Source: Dacryopinax spathularia (taxonomy: Eukaryota > Basidiomycota > Dacrymycetes > Dacrymycetales > Dacrymycetaceae). Taken from it: a stretch of DNA of 64,000 nucleotides. Location of the stretch: positions 248,001 through 312,000 of the forward strand of contig JBBPFI010000010.1 of assembly GCA_037974965.1 (NCBI GenBank), read 5' to 3'. The notes beneath the pieces were generated by a model. The model was not told where the DNA came from. It worked only from the letters and a program-made list of their open reading frames with translations, and searched no databases. Within the stretch, counting starts at the first letter, position 1; each line of letters begins with the position of its first letter. The translations under genes and the position numbers were made by a program. Positions 10,956 to 20,893 of the stretch are shown here, one piece after another.

Positions 10956-11659
10956 ATGGACGGCACCGACGTAGTCTACGACCAAAAACCCAGCGCCGTT
11001 TCCAGCGAGAACGGGAACGGGAAGCCCCCCAAGCCCACCAAGCCCACCAAGCCCACCTCCTGGCAAACCCAGCAAGCCCAAGCCCAAACGCGCCTCCAAG
11101 CGCTCTTTCAGCAAGCAGCGGTAGATGTGCGCATCAAGGCTGCTCAGTAGGTCCCTTCTGAGTCGATGGAATGGTGGACTGACGCGGTGCGGATAGGCTG
11201 GAAGAGAACGTACTCCGTCCTGCGGGGGAGTATGGGTCTGAACTGGCGAGGAGTCGGCCCATCTTGGCTGTGCGTCCCTCCTGCTTCCCCCTGCTCCACC
11301 TGGGCGCCTTATCTGACAAGGGATAATAGACATTCCTAGCCATCTTCCTCCTCCTTTCCCTCCCCTCCATCCTCACCTTCTTAGCCTTCGCCATCCTCAC
11401 AACCCTGACAATCCTAGCCACAGCCCTCTTCATCTCCCTCCTCCTGCTCGGACTTATCCTCACTGGCGGGTTCCTTCTCCTCCTGGGCGCACTGGCGATC
11501 GCCTTTGGGATGGCTATTGGCCTCACGGGCGCGGTGGTGGGGGCGTATGTGGTGCTTAGTTTGGTGGGGCACGTGAGGGCTAGTGGGGTCCAGCCCGGGG
11601 TGGGGATGTGGGCGGGGGAAATGAGGGGGAGGGCGACTGGGGGTTATGTGGGGAAATGA
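10956..11659 (+). CDS. Promethin / LDO-like membrane protein
   Basis: Three exons (10956 to 11148, a middle exon with LEENVLRPAGEYGSELARSR, and 11331-11659). The N-terminus is Lys/Pro/Gln-rich. The last exon begins TFLAIFLLLSLPSILTFLAF and continues as almost uninterrupted hydrophobic sequence for about 80 residues, broken by short Gly-containing turns, then ends in a short basic tail. This arrangement of paired membrane hairpins matches the promethin family (human LDAF1, yeast Ldo16/Ldo45), which works with seipin at lipid-droplet assembly sites. Family identity is inferred from topology and composition, not from a diagnostic motif. The start follows a run of other-frame sequence that is probably 5' UTR. 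Confidence 0.55.
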
Positions 11660-12137
11660 GGCCCGCATTATGGGCTGGTGCAAGACGTGCACAAACCTAA
11701 AAGGGCTATGAGATGCCCGTGAGCTTTCCAGCTGGACAATTCCTTGTAGTGTTCTTATAGTATACGCTTGCTTGCAGATGGACAAGCAAGATATATGCGC
11801 CTAAAAATGCCTACCCTGGCTGGGGGGTGATTGTCCATCGGCTGGTACCTCCTGTACTTCCATCATCATGCTACCGTGTTGCCTTTCCTCTGTACTATAG
11901 CAACCTGCACTGGCTCTCGTCAGATGTACATTTGGTCCGATTTGTAAGGTCTATCCATCGGTGTTGAATGCATTGTGCGCCGATGGTGAAGTCGTAACTC
12001 CAACGAGCCGCCCAACTTATCGCTAATATACACATGCGTTGTATTACGACACCATATGCACGATACTCCAGATGCCCGCATACACCTGCCGAACTAATGC
12101 TGACACCGACACTAAGATTACCGTGCCGTTCAACCCC
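11660..12137. other. Convergent 3' intergenic region
   Basis: About 480 bases between the tail ends of the promethin-like gene and SPT5. No coding signal seen; probably both 3' untranslated regions and terminators. Confidence 0.5.
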
Positions 12138-15100
12138 CTACTCCTCATAAACCTTCGCAACCCAAGTACTCGACAAGCTCGTCCCCTCCCCACTATCCAT
12201 CGTCACAAACACGTCCAGATCATCAATAGAGTCAACCTTCACAATCTGGCCCTGCAGTTCCCCAGCCAGCACATACGCCCTATCACCTCTCTCCGGCCTG
12301 ACGGGCTCCAGGTGGTCCAGAGGGATAGTCATCTCCTTCCCGATAAAGCTCTTCTCGGAACTATCGAGCACGCGGATGCTCGCTGTGCTCGTTAGACCGG
12401 CATCGACGCCCAGGGTGGAGATTATTCGCGCTGTGCTCCCGTCGGGCAGGCCGCGGAAGTGCTCGGGACCGGAGGACGTCCAGTGCGGGACGACCTTGAC
12501 GAGGATGTCTTGCGTGCCGAGGAGGGAGGGCTTCGACACTGGAGATGAACGCGTCAGTAACTAAGTCGTCATCGTCTGAAATGGCCGGCAACTCACCATC
12601 TCCTCCTCCGCCGCCGCTTACAGCAGGCGTCGGTGCACCCCACGGTGCTGGCGTCTCGCCGCCCACAGCGGGCGTCGGCGCTCCGTACGGCCCCTGCGTC
12701 CACGGCCCCGGCGTGGACGCACCAAAGGGCGTAGGAACACTAACATACGGCGTAGGAGCACCAACATACAGACCGGGCGTCGGTGCCCCGGTTCCATAAG
12801 GCGTCGGTGCCCCATCAGGTGCCGGTGTGGGCGCAGAAGCCGCCGGAGTTGCCCCATATCCGCCTCCGCCCGGCTGATATTGCGGAGATGTGCCGCCGTA
12901 CGAGTCGCCGTTACTTGCGTTCCAGCTTGATCCAAAGCTCGAGTCGCCGCCTCCCCAGCCAGAGCGGCCTGCAGCAGGTGTCCGGCCACCTTGTGCATAA
13001 GGATTGGGCGTTTTTGATGAGGTGTTCCACGCGTCCCCACCTGATGCAGAGCTGTACGGATTCGGCGTGCGAGAGGAGTTGTAGGCGGGCGTTCGGCCAC
13101 CATCTTGGGCATAAGGGTTGGGCGTTTTGGAAGAGCTGCTCCAGGCGGGTGTCTTGGAAGAGGAGCTCCATGCCGGCGTCTTCCCTCCGTCAGCATACGG
13201 GTTGGGTGTGCGACCGGCAGCAGCGCCCCAGCCTGGAGTCCGACCACCAGAGCCGTACCGGCCTCCTGACGGAGTTGCACCACCGCTTCCACCCCACCCG
13301 CTGGACTGATTGTTGGAGAAACCGCCTCCACTCCGCCAATCTCGCTCTCCCGGTTCGAACGGCTCGTCGAGTCTTCTCATGACACCGTTTCTAATGGGGG
13401 TTAAGCACAGATTCAGGTGTGACGGAGAAGAAAGGCCACGTACACCTTTCGCCTCAGCTTGCTCTGGTCGATATTGACCACTTTTCTGGTGGATTGTATC
13501 TCCACACGGAACTGCGTGCCGTTGATATCCTTCACAGTGCCATCATAGCCCTTGTAGTCACCCATAACAACAGTGACGAATGCTCCAATTAATCGGCGGT
13601 CGCCTCGGTTGTTCGGAGTTGGCCCGCCGAGGGCACTCAAATGCGGCGGCATACCGGCCGCACCATTCTGGAAACGCCCTCGCTTGACTGCATCGGGTCG
13701 ACTGAGGTTGCTGCATTGTGCGACAAAAACACCGCCGTTTTCCTTAATGCTCCGGTTATGCAGGAATGCCGTGAAGGAATAGATGTGCAGAACCACGCCA
13801 GATCGTCCCTAAATGCATGTGAGACGAATGCCAGGAATAAAAACGTTTGACCACGTACGGCACCCTCAACCTCAACCATGTTGTCACCATCTTTGAACGT
13901 TTCCCGGTTGTGATCCAGCCCAAGTGTCCTCTTGGAATCTCGCCGCATCGTAATTTGGTGGGGCTGCACCGTGTGAACCGTTCCATACTGATCAAGAACC
14001 TTGAAGGAGTCACGGCCCGTCTGGAAGATGACGCCGACGGTCGTTTGACTAGAGAGCTCTTAGAAGATGACGCATATACGAAGGAGGGAACGCACTCGAG
14101 GGAAACGAAGTCGTGCAGGCCGTAGTTACCAACCATATTGTTGGATGTGCCGACCTCAGCTGCGGTTCGCAAGTCTTTGGCGAATACAGTGATTTCTTGC
14201 TGATTCGTGTCGGACAGGAAAGTCACGGTGTTCCCATCGACCGTCAGCACTAGACCAGTTTCGTCGATGTTCTTCCCTGACATGACCTTGACGTGATCTC
14301 CAGTTTGGAAGCGCTTCCTGACGCTCCTAGCCGGAACCTCGATGACATCGGTGATATCGCCAATAGTCGGTTTGATGAGCACGTTATCGCCTGACATGCT
14401 CTGGAGGACACCGTATACGCCAGCTTGCTGACCCTCGAACACTTCGACATTGTCGCCCGGTTGCAGGACGGTCGTGGCGAGCCTTTGTGCAGCATCGCGA
14501 ATGGCACTGAGGTCCATCTTATCGGAAACTCCCTCGTCGCCCGCATTCGGACCGCTGAATTTGGTGATCTCGTCCAGTGTGGGTTGCACGTCCTCCAGTG
14601 CAAGCTGGCTGGCCTTGTACTCCTTGATACAGTAGCCGTCTACGTATTGGTCACCTTGGAACGTGAAAGTCCGTCCTTGGCGGCCGAGGGACTTGTTGCT
14701 ATATGCCCTCGCCACTTCCTCAGCATTGAATAGCCGCTGCGGTGGGCGACCTTGAACAGTGTTGATGAGCGCATTTCGGACCCGTTTCTTGCCTGCCAGC
14801 TTGTTGCCCCCCAGCCCCTTGTCCTCATCTGCGGGATTGATGTCGATACGAGGGATAAACTTGATCATGTACCGCTCGCCAGGCTCGATGACATCAACCA
14901 CCTGCGCGAGATCACCCTGATACCGACCGCGCTTGATCCGTACCCAACTTCCCACGTCGACGTTGATCTCCTTCTTCTTGATCCTGAGCAAGCTGGCCAT
15001 TTCCTCGATTGGCACCAGGTTGATTGGGCTGCTGACGAAGACACCAACGAGACCATTGACGGCGGCACGAACGTGTGCGGCGCTCCGAGCTTCAACGTAG

Positions 15101-15955
15101 ATCATCCCAGGCAGCGAGGATCGTTCAAAGGCGGACATGATTTCGATCGGATGGTTGGTGTACTCCAAGTCTCGGGCTTTGCGGATGAGAGCGAAGACGA
15201 TATCACGTTCACGACCAGGCTGTTACACTCATTAGCGCCAGCAAGAATTAACCAGCAATTCAACTTACCCTAACACGCACTTGCCACAGCGACGGGTCGT
15301 TAACACTAGGCATCAACAACCGCTGGGGCACCTGGTCCAGGTCACCAGTATAGCGCATGGCAGACTGCCTGTAGCGGTTCTTGATCTCCTCAGCGAGCTT
15401 AGTCGCCTCGACATCCTGTATTGCTCGCTCTCGTCGTTCGAACCGCTGAAAGTCCAGATGTGCCCGGCGTGCAGCAGCGCTGTCCGGAACCTCATCGTTC
15501 TCAGCGATGAAGTTGCGGTCTAAGTAGGAATGTGATCAGCCAAACATAGAAAGCAGTGTACAGCGAGCGTACATTCTCCAAGGTCAGCCTCATCATCCTC
15601 TTCGTCTCCTTCATCCTCCGATACCTCGGCTTCAATATCGAGGAAACGACTTGCGGCACTCCTCTTATGCTTCACCTGCTGTCAGTAGCGCCTCACTTTG
15701 AAGGACAGTAACAAGCACCTTGGAGCGTTTTCTTGGCCGTCCAGTCTCCTCCGCATCTTCCTCCTCCTCGCCGTCATCGTCCTCACCATCGTCATCCTCA
15801 TCCCCGCCGCCCTCAAAATCGCCATCTTCCTCATCTTCCTCATCCTCATCCCCACCAGCGGTGTTGTTCTTCAAGCGAGCCCGCTCCCGCTCCAAGATAG
15901 AGTCCTCATCATAGTCCTCATCCACATCCCTTGTTCTTGTGGTTGGTGAGGACAT
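12138..15955 (-). CDS. SPT5: Transcription elongation factor SPT5 (DSIF large subunit)
   Basis: Eight or nine exons. The N-terminus is strongly acidic (DEDEEDEEDGDFEGGGDEDD). The NGN domain that binds Spt4 and RNA polymerase follows (VFALIRKARDLEYTNHPIEI to PINLVPIEEM), then KOW motifs, for example VGSWVRIKRGRYQGDLAQVV, LQPGDNVEVFEGQQAGVYGV and RRLIGAFVTVVMGDYKGYDG. The C-terminal repeat region (about 12600-13330) carries TPNPY and TPAWSSSSK units and then GAPTP-type units, the substrate region of CDK9-type kinases. A final KOW-like domain ends at KVYEE. SPT5 clamps polymerase II or I on the template and coordinates capping and processing. The start is the ATG at 15955, followed directly by the acidic region. 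Confidence 0.95.
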
Positions 15956-16556
15956 GTTAGTAGAAAGGTGGTTGTGGGCAGCAGAAGCTACCTGGGCCGC
16001 TCTGACGCGAATGTTGCCCTTTGACTGAGGTGAAGGTCAGGGCGTTGAGTCGTAAATTTGGTTCCGCTCGAAGCGCGTCTCCAGCCTGAATCAAGCGTCG
16101 AAACCATGAATAACTAGTTAGTGGTTAACTAGTTGGACTGCAATATCTACATGCAACCGAAGCAACTGGCTACTCCTGACTGACCTCGATGTCCCTGACG
16201 AGGCGTTCATCATCTCACAATATGCACGCAAATAGGCTGTATCTACACTGAAGCCACCTCCCCAGCGCATGTTCGGTTATGTAGAACCACGAATTTTGGT
16301 GCAGCAGCAGAAAGCGCAGATGAGGCCTTCCCGCACAAGCCAGCGAGACCAGCGCCCAGAACAAGCAAGACAGTAGGATAACACTCGCTGATTGTTCATA
16401 CCGCTCCGCATTCATAACTCCCCTGAGATTCGAGGGTTTCCCATGCACAACTATGCATTACTGCGTACATGACGTGACATAAGACATAGGGGATTGCATG
16501 CGATGCTGCGAGTGCGAAAGAGATGCCAAGAGAGAGATCGTCCAACGCCGACACGC
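15956..16556. other. Intergenic between RPP1 3' end and SPT5 start
   Basis: 600 bases with no supported gene. An imperfect palindrome, AACTAGTT-AGTGGT-TAACTAGTT, sits near 16111-16134. SPT5 promoter elements are expected here. Confidence 0.45.
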
Positions 16557-17102
16557 TTAGTCGAAGAGACCAAAGCCCTGCAAATACAGTCAGCTTCACA
16601 CGAACAGAGTCTACGTGCGGGCAGCAAACGCACCATGTCGTCGTCTGACTCCTCCTTCTCCTCCTCCTTCTTCTCCTCCTTTGCCTCTTCAGCAGCGGCT
16701 TCGGGTGCGGCACCACCAGCAGATGCAGCAGCAGCGGCACCACCGGTTGCGGGTGCCCCACCACCAGCACCAACGTTCAGCAGCATCTCCTTGACGTCCC
16801 GGCCGGCGAGGGCTTTTGCGAGGAGGTTTGCCCAGATGGGCTCAACATCGACCTTGGCAGCGGTGGTGATGGCCGTGATCTTGTCGGCCTGGAACAGATC
16901 TGAGCAGGAGGGCGCATACAAGTACCGCGTGCACGTACCGTGATCTCTACGCCGTCATCGGCGAGGATGAGGGCGGCGTAAGTGGTGGCGAGTTCTGAGG
17001 AGGCCTACACAGACAATATGTCAGACCCATGCTCATCGACGTATTTCCGCCCAGAAGTCGAGGAGGTCGCCGGCGTCTCCATCCACCGGTCTCATGCACC
17101 AT
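16557..17102 (-). CDS. RPP1: 60S acidic ribosomal protein P1
   Basis: Exons 17102-17100 (ATG only, inferred), 17005-16939, 16888-16634 and 16577-16557. The product starts [19 protein letters not shown], continues through [20 protein letters not shown], an Ala/Gly/Pro hinge and an acidic Lys/Glu run, and ends SDDDMGFGLFD, the stalk-protein tail that recruits elongation factors and ribotoxins. Length and order match eukaryotic P1. Exon 2 begins directly with GCC TCC TCA after an AG, without its own ATG, so an upstream exon is needed; the ATG|GTGCAT at 17102 gives the expected Met-Ala-Ser start after removal of a 94-nt intron. The last exon codes only GFGLFD plus stop. Confidence 0.92.
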
Positions 17103-18664
17103 CCACCCAATGCATCCACCCTCCGGCAGCTCCATCCACCTCGCCCCCCTCGCATCTCATTCTACAACATCTCCCCAAGCCTCCCCAACATCCAAGGGCA
17201 CCTCCACGACGAAGAAATGCGTGCTCACCATTGCTAATAGACGGTCTAGCGGACGATGAGCTGCCGGAGGACGATGAGGGAAGATATTTCCGGGAGCTGC
17301 AGCGTAGGGCGGGAGCGGACGGAACCTGTTTGGTCTGTATGACTTTCAGAATGCTCAGGCGTGACGAGAGAGTGCTTCTTTGCTTCCGTGTGGTTTGTCC
17401 CAGTGAGTTGCTCGTCGATCTAAAATGCGAGTCCAACTCTTGCGCGCACTCTATGCTAAACAGTTGCCTTGTCTTTCCACATCTGTCTCGATCAGACGGT
17501 ACTTGAACCAATGGTAGATCGATTCAACCTCCCATTTTTGGTTTCAGATCCTGGTCGACCTTTGATGACGGGCTCAGACTGGCTTCTGCTGAAGGCTGCT
17601 TTCTGTCTGACCTGCAGTCAACTGAATCGACCCTCCGCCATCCCATCCATATCTCTGACAAGTCCAGTCGCGATCTGCCACAATCACATCCTGCTGTCTT
17701 TCCGCGATCAAGTTTGTAGCTCCTATCTCTTCATCCCGTTGGAATGCTGCACTTGAACCAGCCAGCGTTGCATTCCAGTCTGATAACCCTCATCCTGTTC
17801 CAGCCTGATCACCCTACCCTCCCTCTCGACAACCCCACCACCCTTGCTCCTCCCGCCCGATCATCAACCCCCTTCTCCCCCCCCTTCTCTCATGTCTCAA
17901 AACTTCCAATAACACCACATCCACAGAAACCAGAACAAATAGCGCAACCTCTGCCCCCCTTCCCACAGAGTTCGCGCCGCTATGTTCTGGAAGATCATGC
18001 TCGGAGTTATAGATCTGACCTGCGCCTTTTCTCCTCCACTTTTTGGGGGGAGTTTTGTGGGGTGTATGGCTCGTTCCGCTGCCGGACAGACCGTCGATTT
18101 TTGGTAGGGGTTGATCATGGGCAGGGTAGGCGTTGAACGGAGATGCCCTAGTCCGGGGCCGTGTACATGTTACTACTTCAAGTTGATGTGCTCTTTGTTT
18201 CTTTTATATTTTGGCTTCTTCACATTTCCTCTCTCGATCACTCCAGAGGACCACGACCGCTGCTCTCCAGGCGCATATACTTAGTATTTAAAGACAAAAG
18301 CAAACGAAACCTCTCCCCCAAGCGTTCCCAGCCGATCAAAACTGATCGGCCTTAAACCATGGCCGATCGGCTTACCTAATCCCTAATCCTGCGATGACGC
18401 GCTCTCCCGGGTCGGGCGAGACGACGTACGCATGGCGCGCCCAGCTCGTCCGCAGATCCAACTCAGTCGGCGGACTGCGTACGCAACCGTAGCAGTAAGT
18501 AGCAGCAAGCGCAAACTGCACGAGGACCACGACCACGACCAGACCAGACCAACGACGCTGACGCTAACGACCTCTATTTCCCATCCCATAACGCTCTCTA
18601 CTGGATATATATCGTCTGACCGCGCGCGGGATCTTCAGGAAGGGCAGATCAGGATACTGAGGCG
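17103..18664. other. 1.56-kb intergenic region between RPP1 and ARL8
   Basis: A divergent arrangement, so both promoters should be inside, but it is long for this neighbourhood. Open frames show no family match. Pyrimidine-rich tracts occur near 17800-17890. A hairpin (18331-18350) and a nearby CCGATCGG palindrome (18363) precede ARL8. No structured RNA could be supported. Confidence 0.45.
18331..18350. repeat. Perfect 8-bp hairpin GCCGATCA-AAAC-TGATCGGC
   Basis: The two arms pair perfectly around AAAC. A third related sequence, GGCCGATCGGC, follows at 18361-18371. Three copies of the CGATC/GATCG core within 40 bases, about 300 bases upstream of the ARL8 start, suggest a protein-binding dyad. 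Confidence 0.6.
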
Positions 18665-20011
18665 ATGTCGGCGTTCTTTACTGCCATATACAACTTCTTC
18701 CGGAATTTGTTCTTCTCCAAGCAGGCGGAGATATCCGTCGTCGGACTGCAGGTGCGTCCACTCCTTCCTTCTCATCCCCCTTGTCCTTCCCTTCCACTTC
18801 CCTTCTCGGCACGCCCTCCCTTCTCGGCCGGCTCGCAGAAGATCGTAGTGGGGAGAAGGGAGGAGAGGTGGACGTTGAGCACCAGCTGACGTACGGCAGG
18901 CATCGGGCAAAACATCATTCGTCAACGTCCTCGGCTCTGGCCAATGGAGCGAGGAAGTGGTGCCGACCGTTGCGTTTTCTTTCCGGAAAGGTGCGCTCGT
19001 CTCCCCTCCGCCATAGCTGCGAGCTGGTAGTAGGCGGTAATTGGATGGGTGGGTGGCTGATGCTGGGGGGTACTGTAGTGACGAAGGGGAATATTACGCT
19101 GAAGATATGGGATGTGGCTGGTACGTCCTCTCTCTCCCCTCCCTTCCCTTCCCTTCCCTTCCCTTCCCTTCCCCTTGCCGTCCGGAGTACGCGGCTGATA
19201 TGTATGCGTGGGGGGCAGGGCAACCAAAGTTCCGGAATATGTGCGTCCTCCCCTCGTTCGAGCGCCTGCGAGGATGAGCGAGGTGGGAGCTGCTGGCTGA
19301 CTGAGGAGGTGGGATGTAGGTGGGACAGGTATTGTCGTGGGACAAATGCTATAGTGTGCGTCTTCCCCTTCACCTTCTTTCCTCCTGGGCGACGATGCTG
19401 ATACGAGAGGACAGGTTTGTCGTAGACTCAGCCGATGTACGCACTCCTTTCCCCTCATGTCCGAGACGACCAGAGCAAGGTCCTGACTCGTGCTGCCTGT
19501 GCCTAGAGAGAGAAGATCGATACTGCCCGATTCGAGCTCCACAACCTGCTCGACCGGCCCCACCTAGCCGGGGTACCATTACTGGTCGTCCGTCCCCTCT
19601 CTCTTCGCGCACAGCGTGGGCCGGAGCTGATATGGATGTATGAATGCAGCTGGGAAACAAGAATGACTTGGAAGGACATATGTCGGTTGATGAGCTTATA
19701 CGACTTTTGTGCGTCCTTCCTCTACCTCCCGTACCTGCCGGTACGGCCGCTGTTCCAGTGGGTGCTGATGCATGTGGGTGTAGACAGTTAGACAAGATCA
19801 AGAATCGACCCGTATCGGTATGTCCTCCACTTCTTTGAATTGTCCCGCAATAGCTGATGCGAGTGTGTAGTGTTATTCCGTGAGTCTGACTTCGTGGTAT
19901 TTGCAGAGGGAGGGGAAGGAGCTGATCGATTGGTTGTGGGGCTAGTGCTCGATGAAGTCGCAGCATAATCTGGACGTGATCATGCAGTGGCTTGCTGCTA
20001 GGGCGACATGA
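18665..20011 (+). CDS. ARL8: ARL8-type small GTPase
   Basis: Eleven exons (18665-18751, 18900-18990, 19079-19120, 19219-19240, 19320-19355, 19415-19436, 19507-19587, 19650-19708, 19784-19817, 19871-19879, 19946-20011) sum to 549 nt and give 182 residues, the expected length. Visible family features: an amphipathic N-terminus without a myristoylation Gly ([17 protein letters not shown]), the P-loop GLQASGKTS, switch regions in [20 protein letters not shown] and [47 protein letters not shown] for guanine binding, and the tail [18 protein letters not shown]8 directs lysosome/vacuole positioning and fusion. Exon 10 is only nine bases (Cys-Tyr-Ser). An intron at 19121-19218 contains a CCCTT repeat. 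Confidence 0.9.
19141..19173. repeat. CCCTT pentanucleotide microsatellite
   Basis: Six CCCTT units inside the third intron of ARL8. Confidence 0.9.
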
Positions 20012-20893
20012 GGCATCTTGAGAGGCGATCCTAAGACGGGAAATACGTCGAAGCTTAGGATAAAGGCGGAAGGACGAGGAGGAGGGAGCGGTCAATATTT
20101 GTTGTAATGCACTTTCCAATGTATAATTATGCACTTCCCCCCCTCCCTTTCAGACCCATCAATAAGTTGGCCCAGCATACCTCGTCACGTGACCTTCTTC
20201 CCAAGGAACGAGTGGCGCCTCCACCCCCTTCCGCTCGCTCTTACTAATTGCCTCCGCTCCCCACCCCCTTCTCACCCAACCCAGCTCATCTCACTCGGGT
20301 TCATCCGCCTGCAATCTCGGCTTGTGAGCACGCACAGGGGCGACTGATCTAGTCATACAGTCACTCGTACTGTATCCTAATCCTGCTCTCGGCGTACGAC
20401 GGGCGCTACTCCGAATCCCGACCGGCATCCTTCGATCCCCTTCCCATAGGCGCCCGCCTCCCGCCTCCCGCCTCCCGCCTGCCGTCATCCCGCCCCGTCT
20501 CCTCCCCCCACTCGCCGCTAAAGTTAACAAAGGCGCCAAGGCATCATCGCCTCGCTGGCACACTGTCAACACCGAGAGCCACTTTCTCCGACTGCACGCA
20601 GGCGGATATCCGACTCTCTGGACTTGACGCGTACTTGGATCTTTCGCGGTGCTTTGTGGGGGAACACGTACGCGTACGGACGGACGCGTGCTTTAGTTCT
20701 GAGGAGTCATTGTTGCGGGGCTTGATCGGAGATAGTGGGTGATCCCTGCTTGTTAGTGGGCGGGAGAGGTGCGTTCCCTCCTCTGGTGCTATGTCTGTGT
20801 GCTGATCCCTCGCAGTTCCTCTCGCCTGCCCTCGCGCTGAAGAACCGAACAACCGAACAACCACACTCCCAAACGAAGGAGAACGAACGAACG
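20012..20893. other. Intergenic between ARL8 and SNF5
   Basis: About 880 bases, presumably the ARL8 3' end and the SNF5 promoter and 5' UTR. The SNF5 frame stays open upstream to an ATG at 20735, but that extension has no family resemblance. A CCGCCTC heptamer repeat lies at 20454-20481. Confidence 0.5.
20454..20481. repeat. CCGCCTC heptamer tandem repeat (about 4 units)
   Basis: Three perfect units and one ending in CCGCCTG, upstream of SNF5. Confidence 0.85.

Noticed and set aside
18096-18104. Sm-like site GATTTTTGG as part of a spliceosomal RNA
   Set aside because: Upstream sequence does not resemble U1, U2, U4 or U5 and no clear 3' stem follows.
20735-20893. N-terminal extension of SNF5 from an upstream ATG
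   Set aside because: The 53 extra codons look like untranslated sequence; the low-complexity SNF5 front begins after the ATG at 20894.
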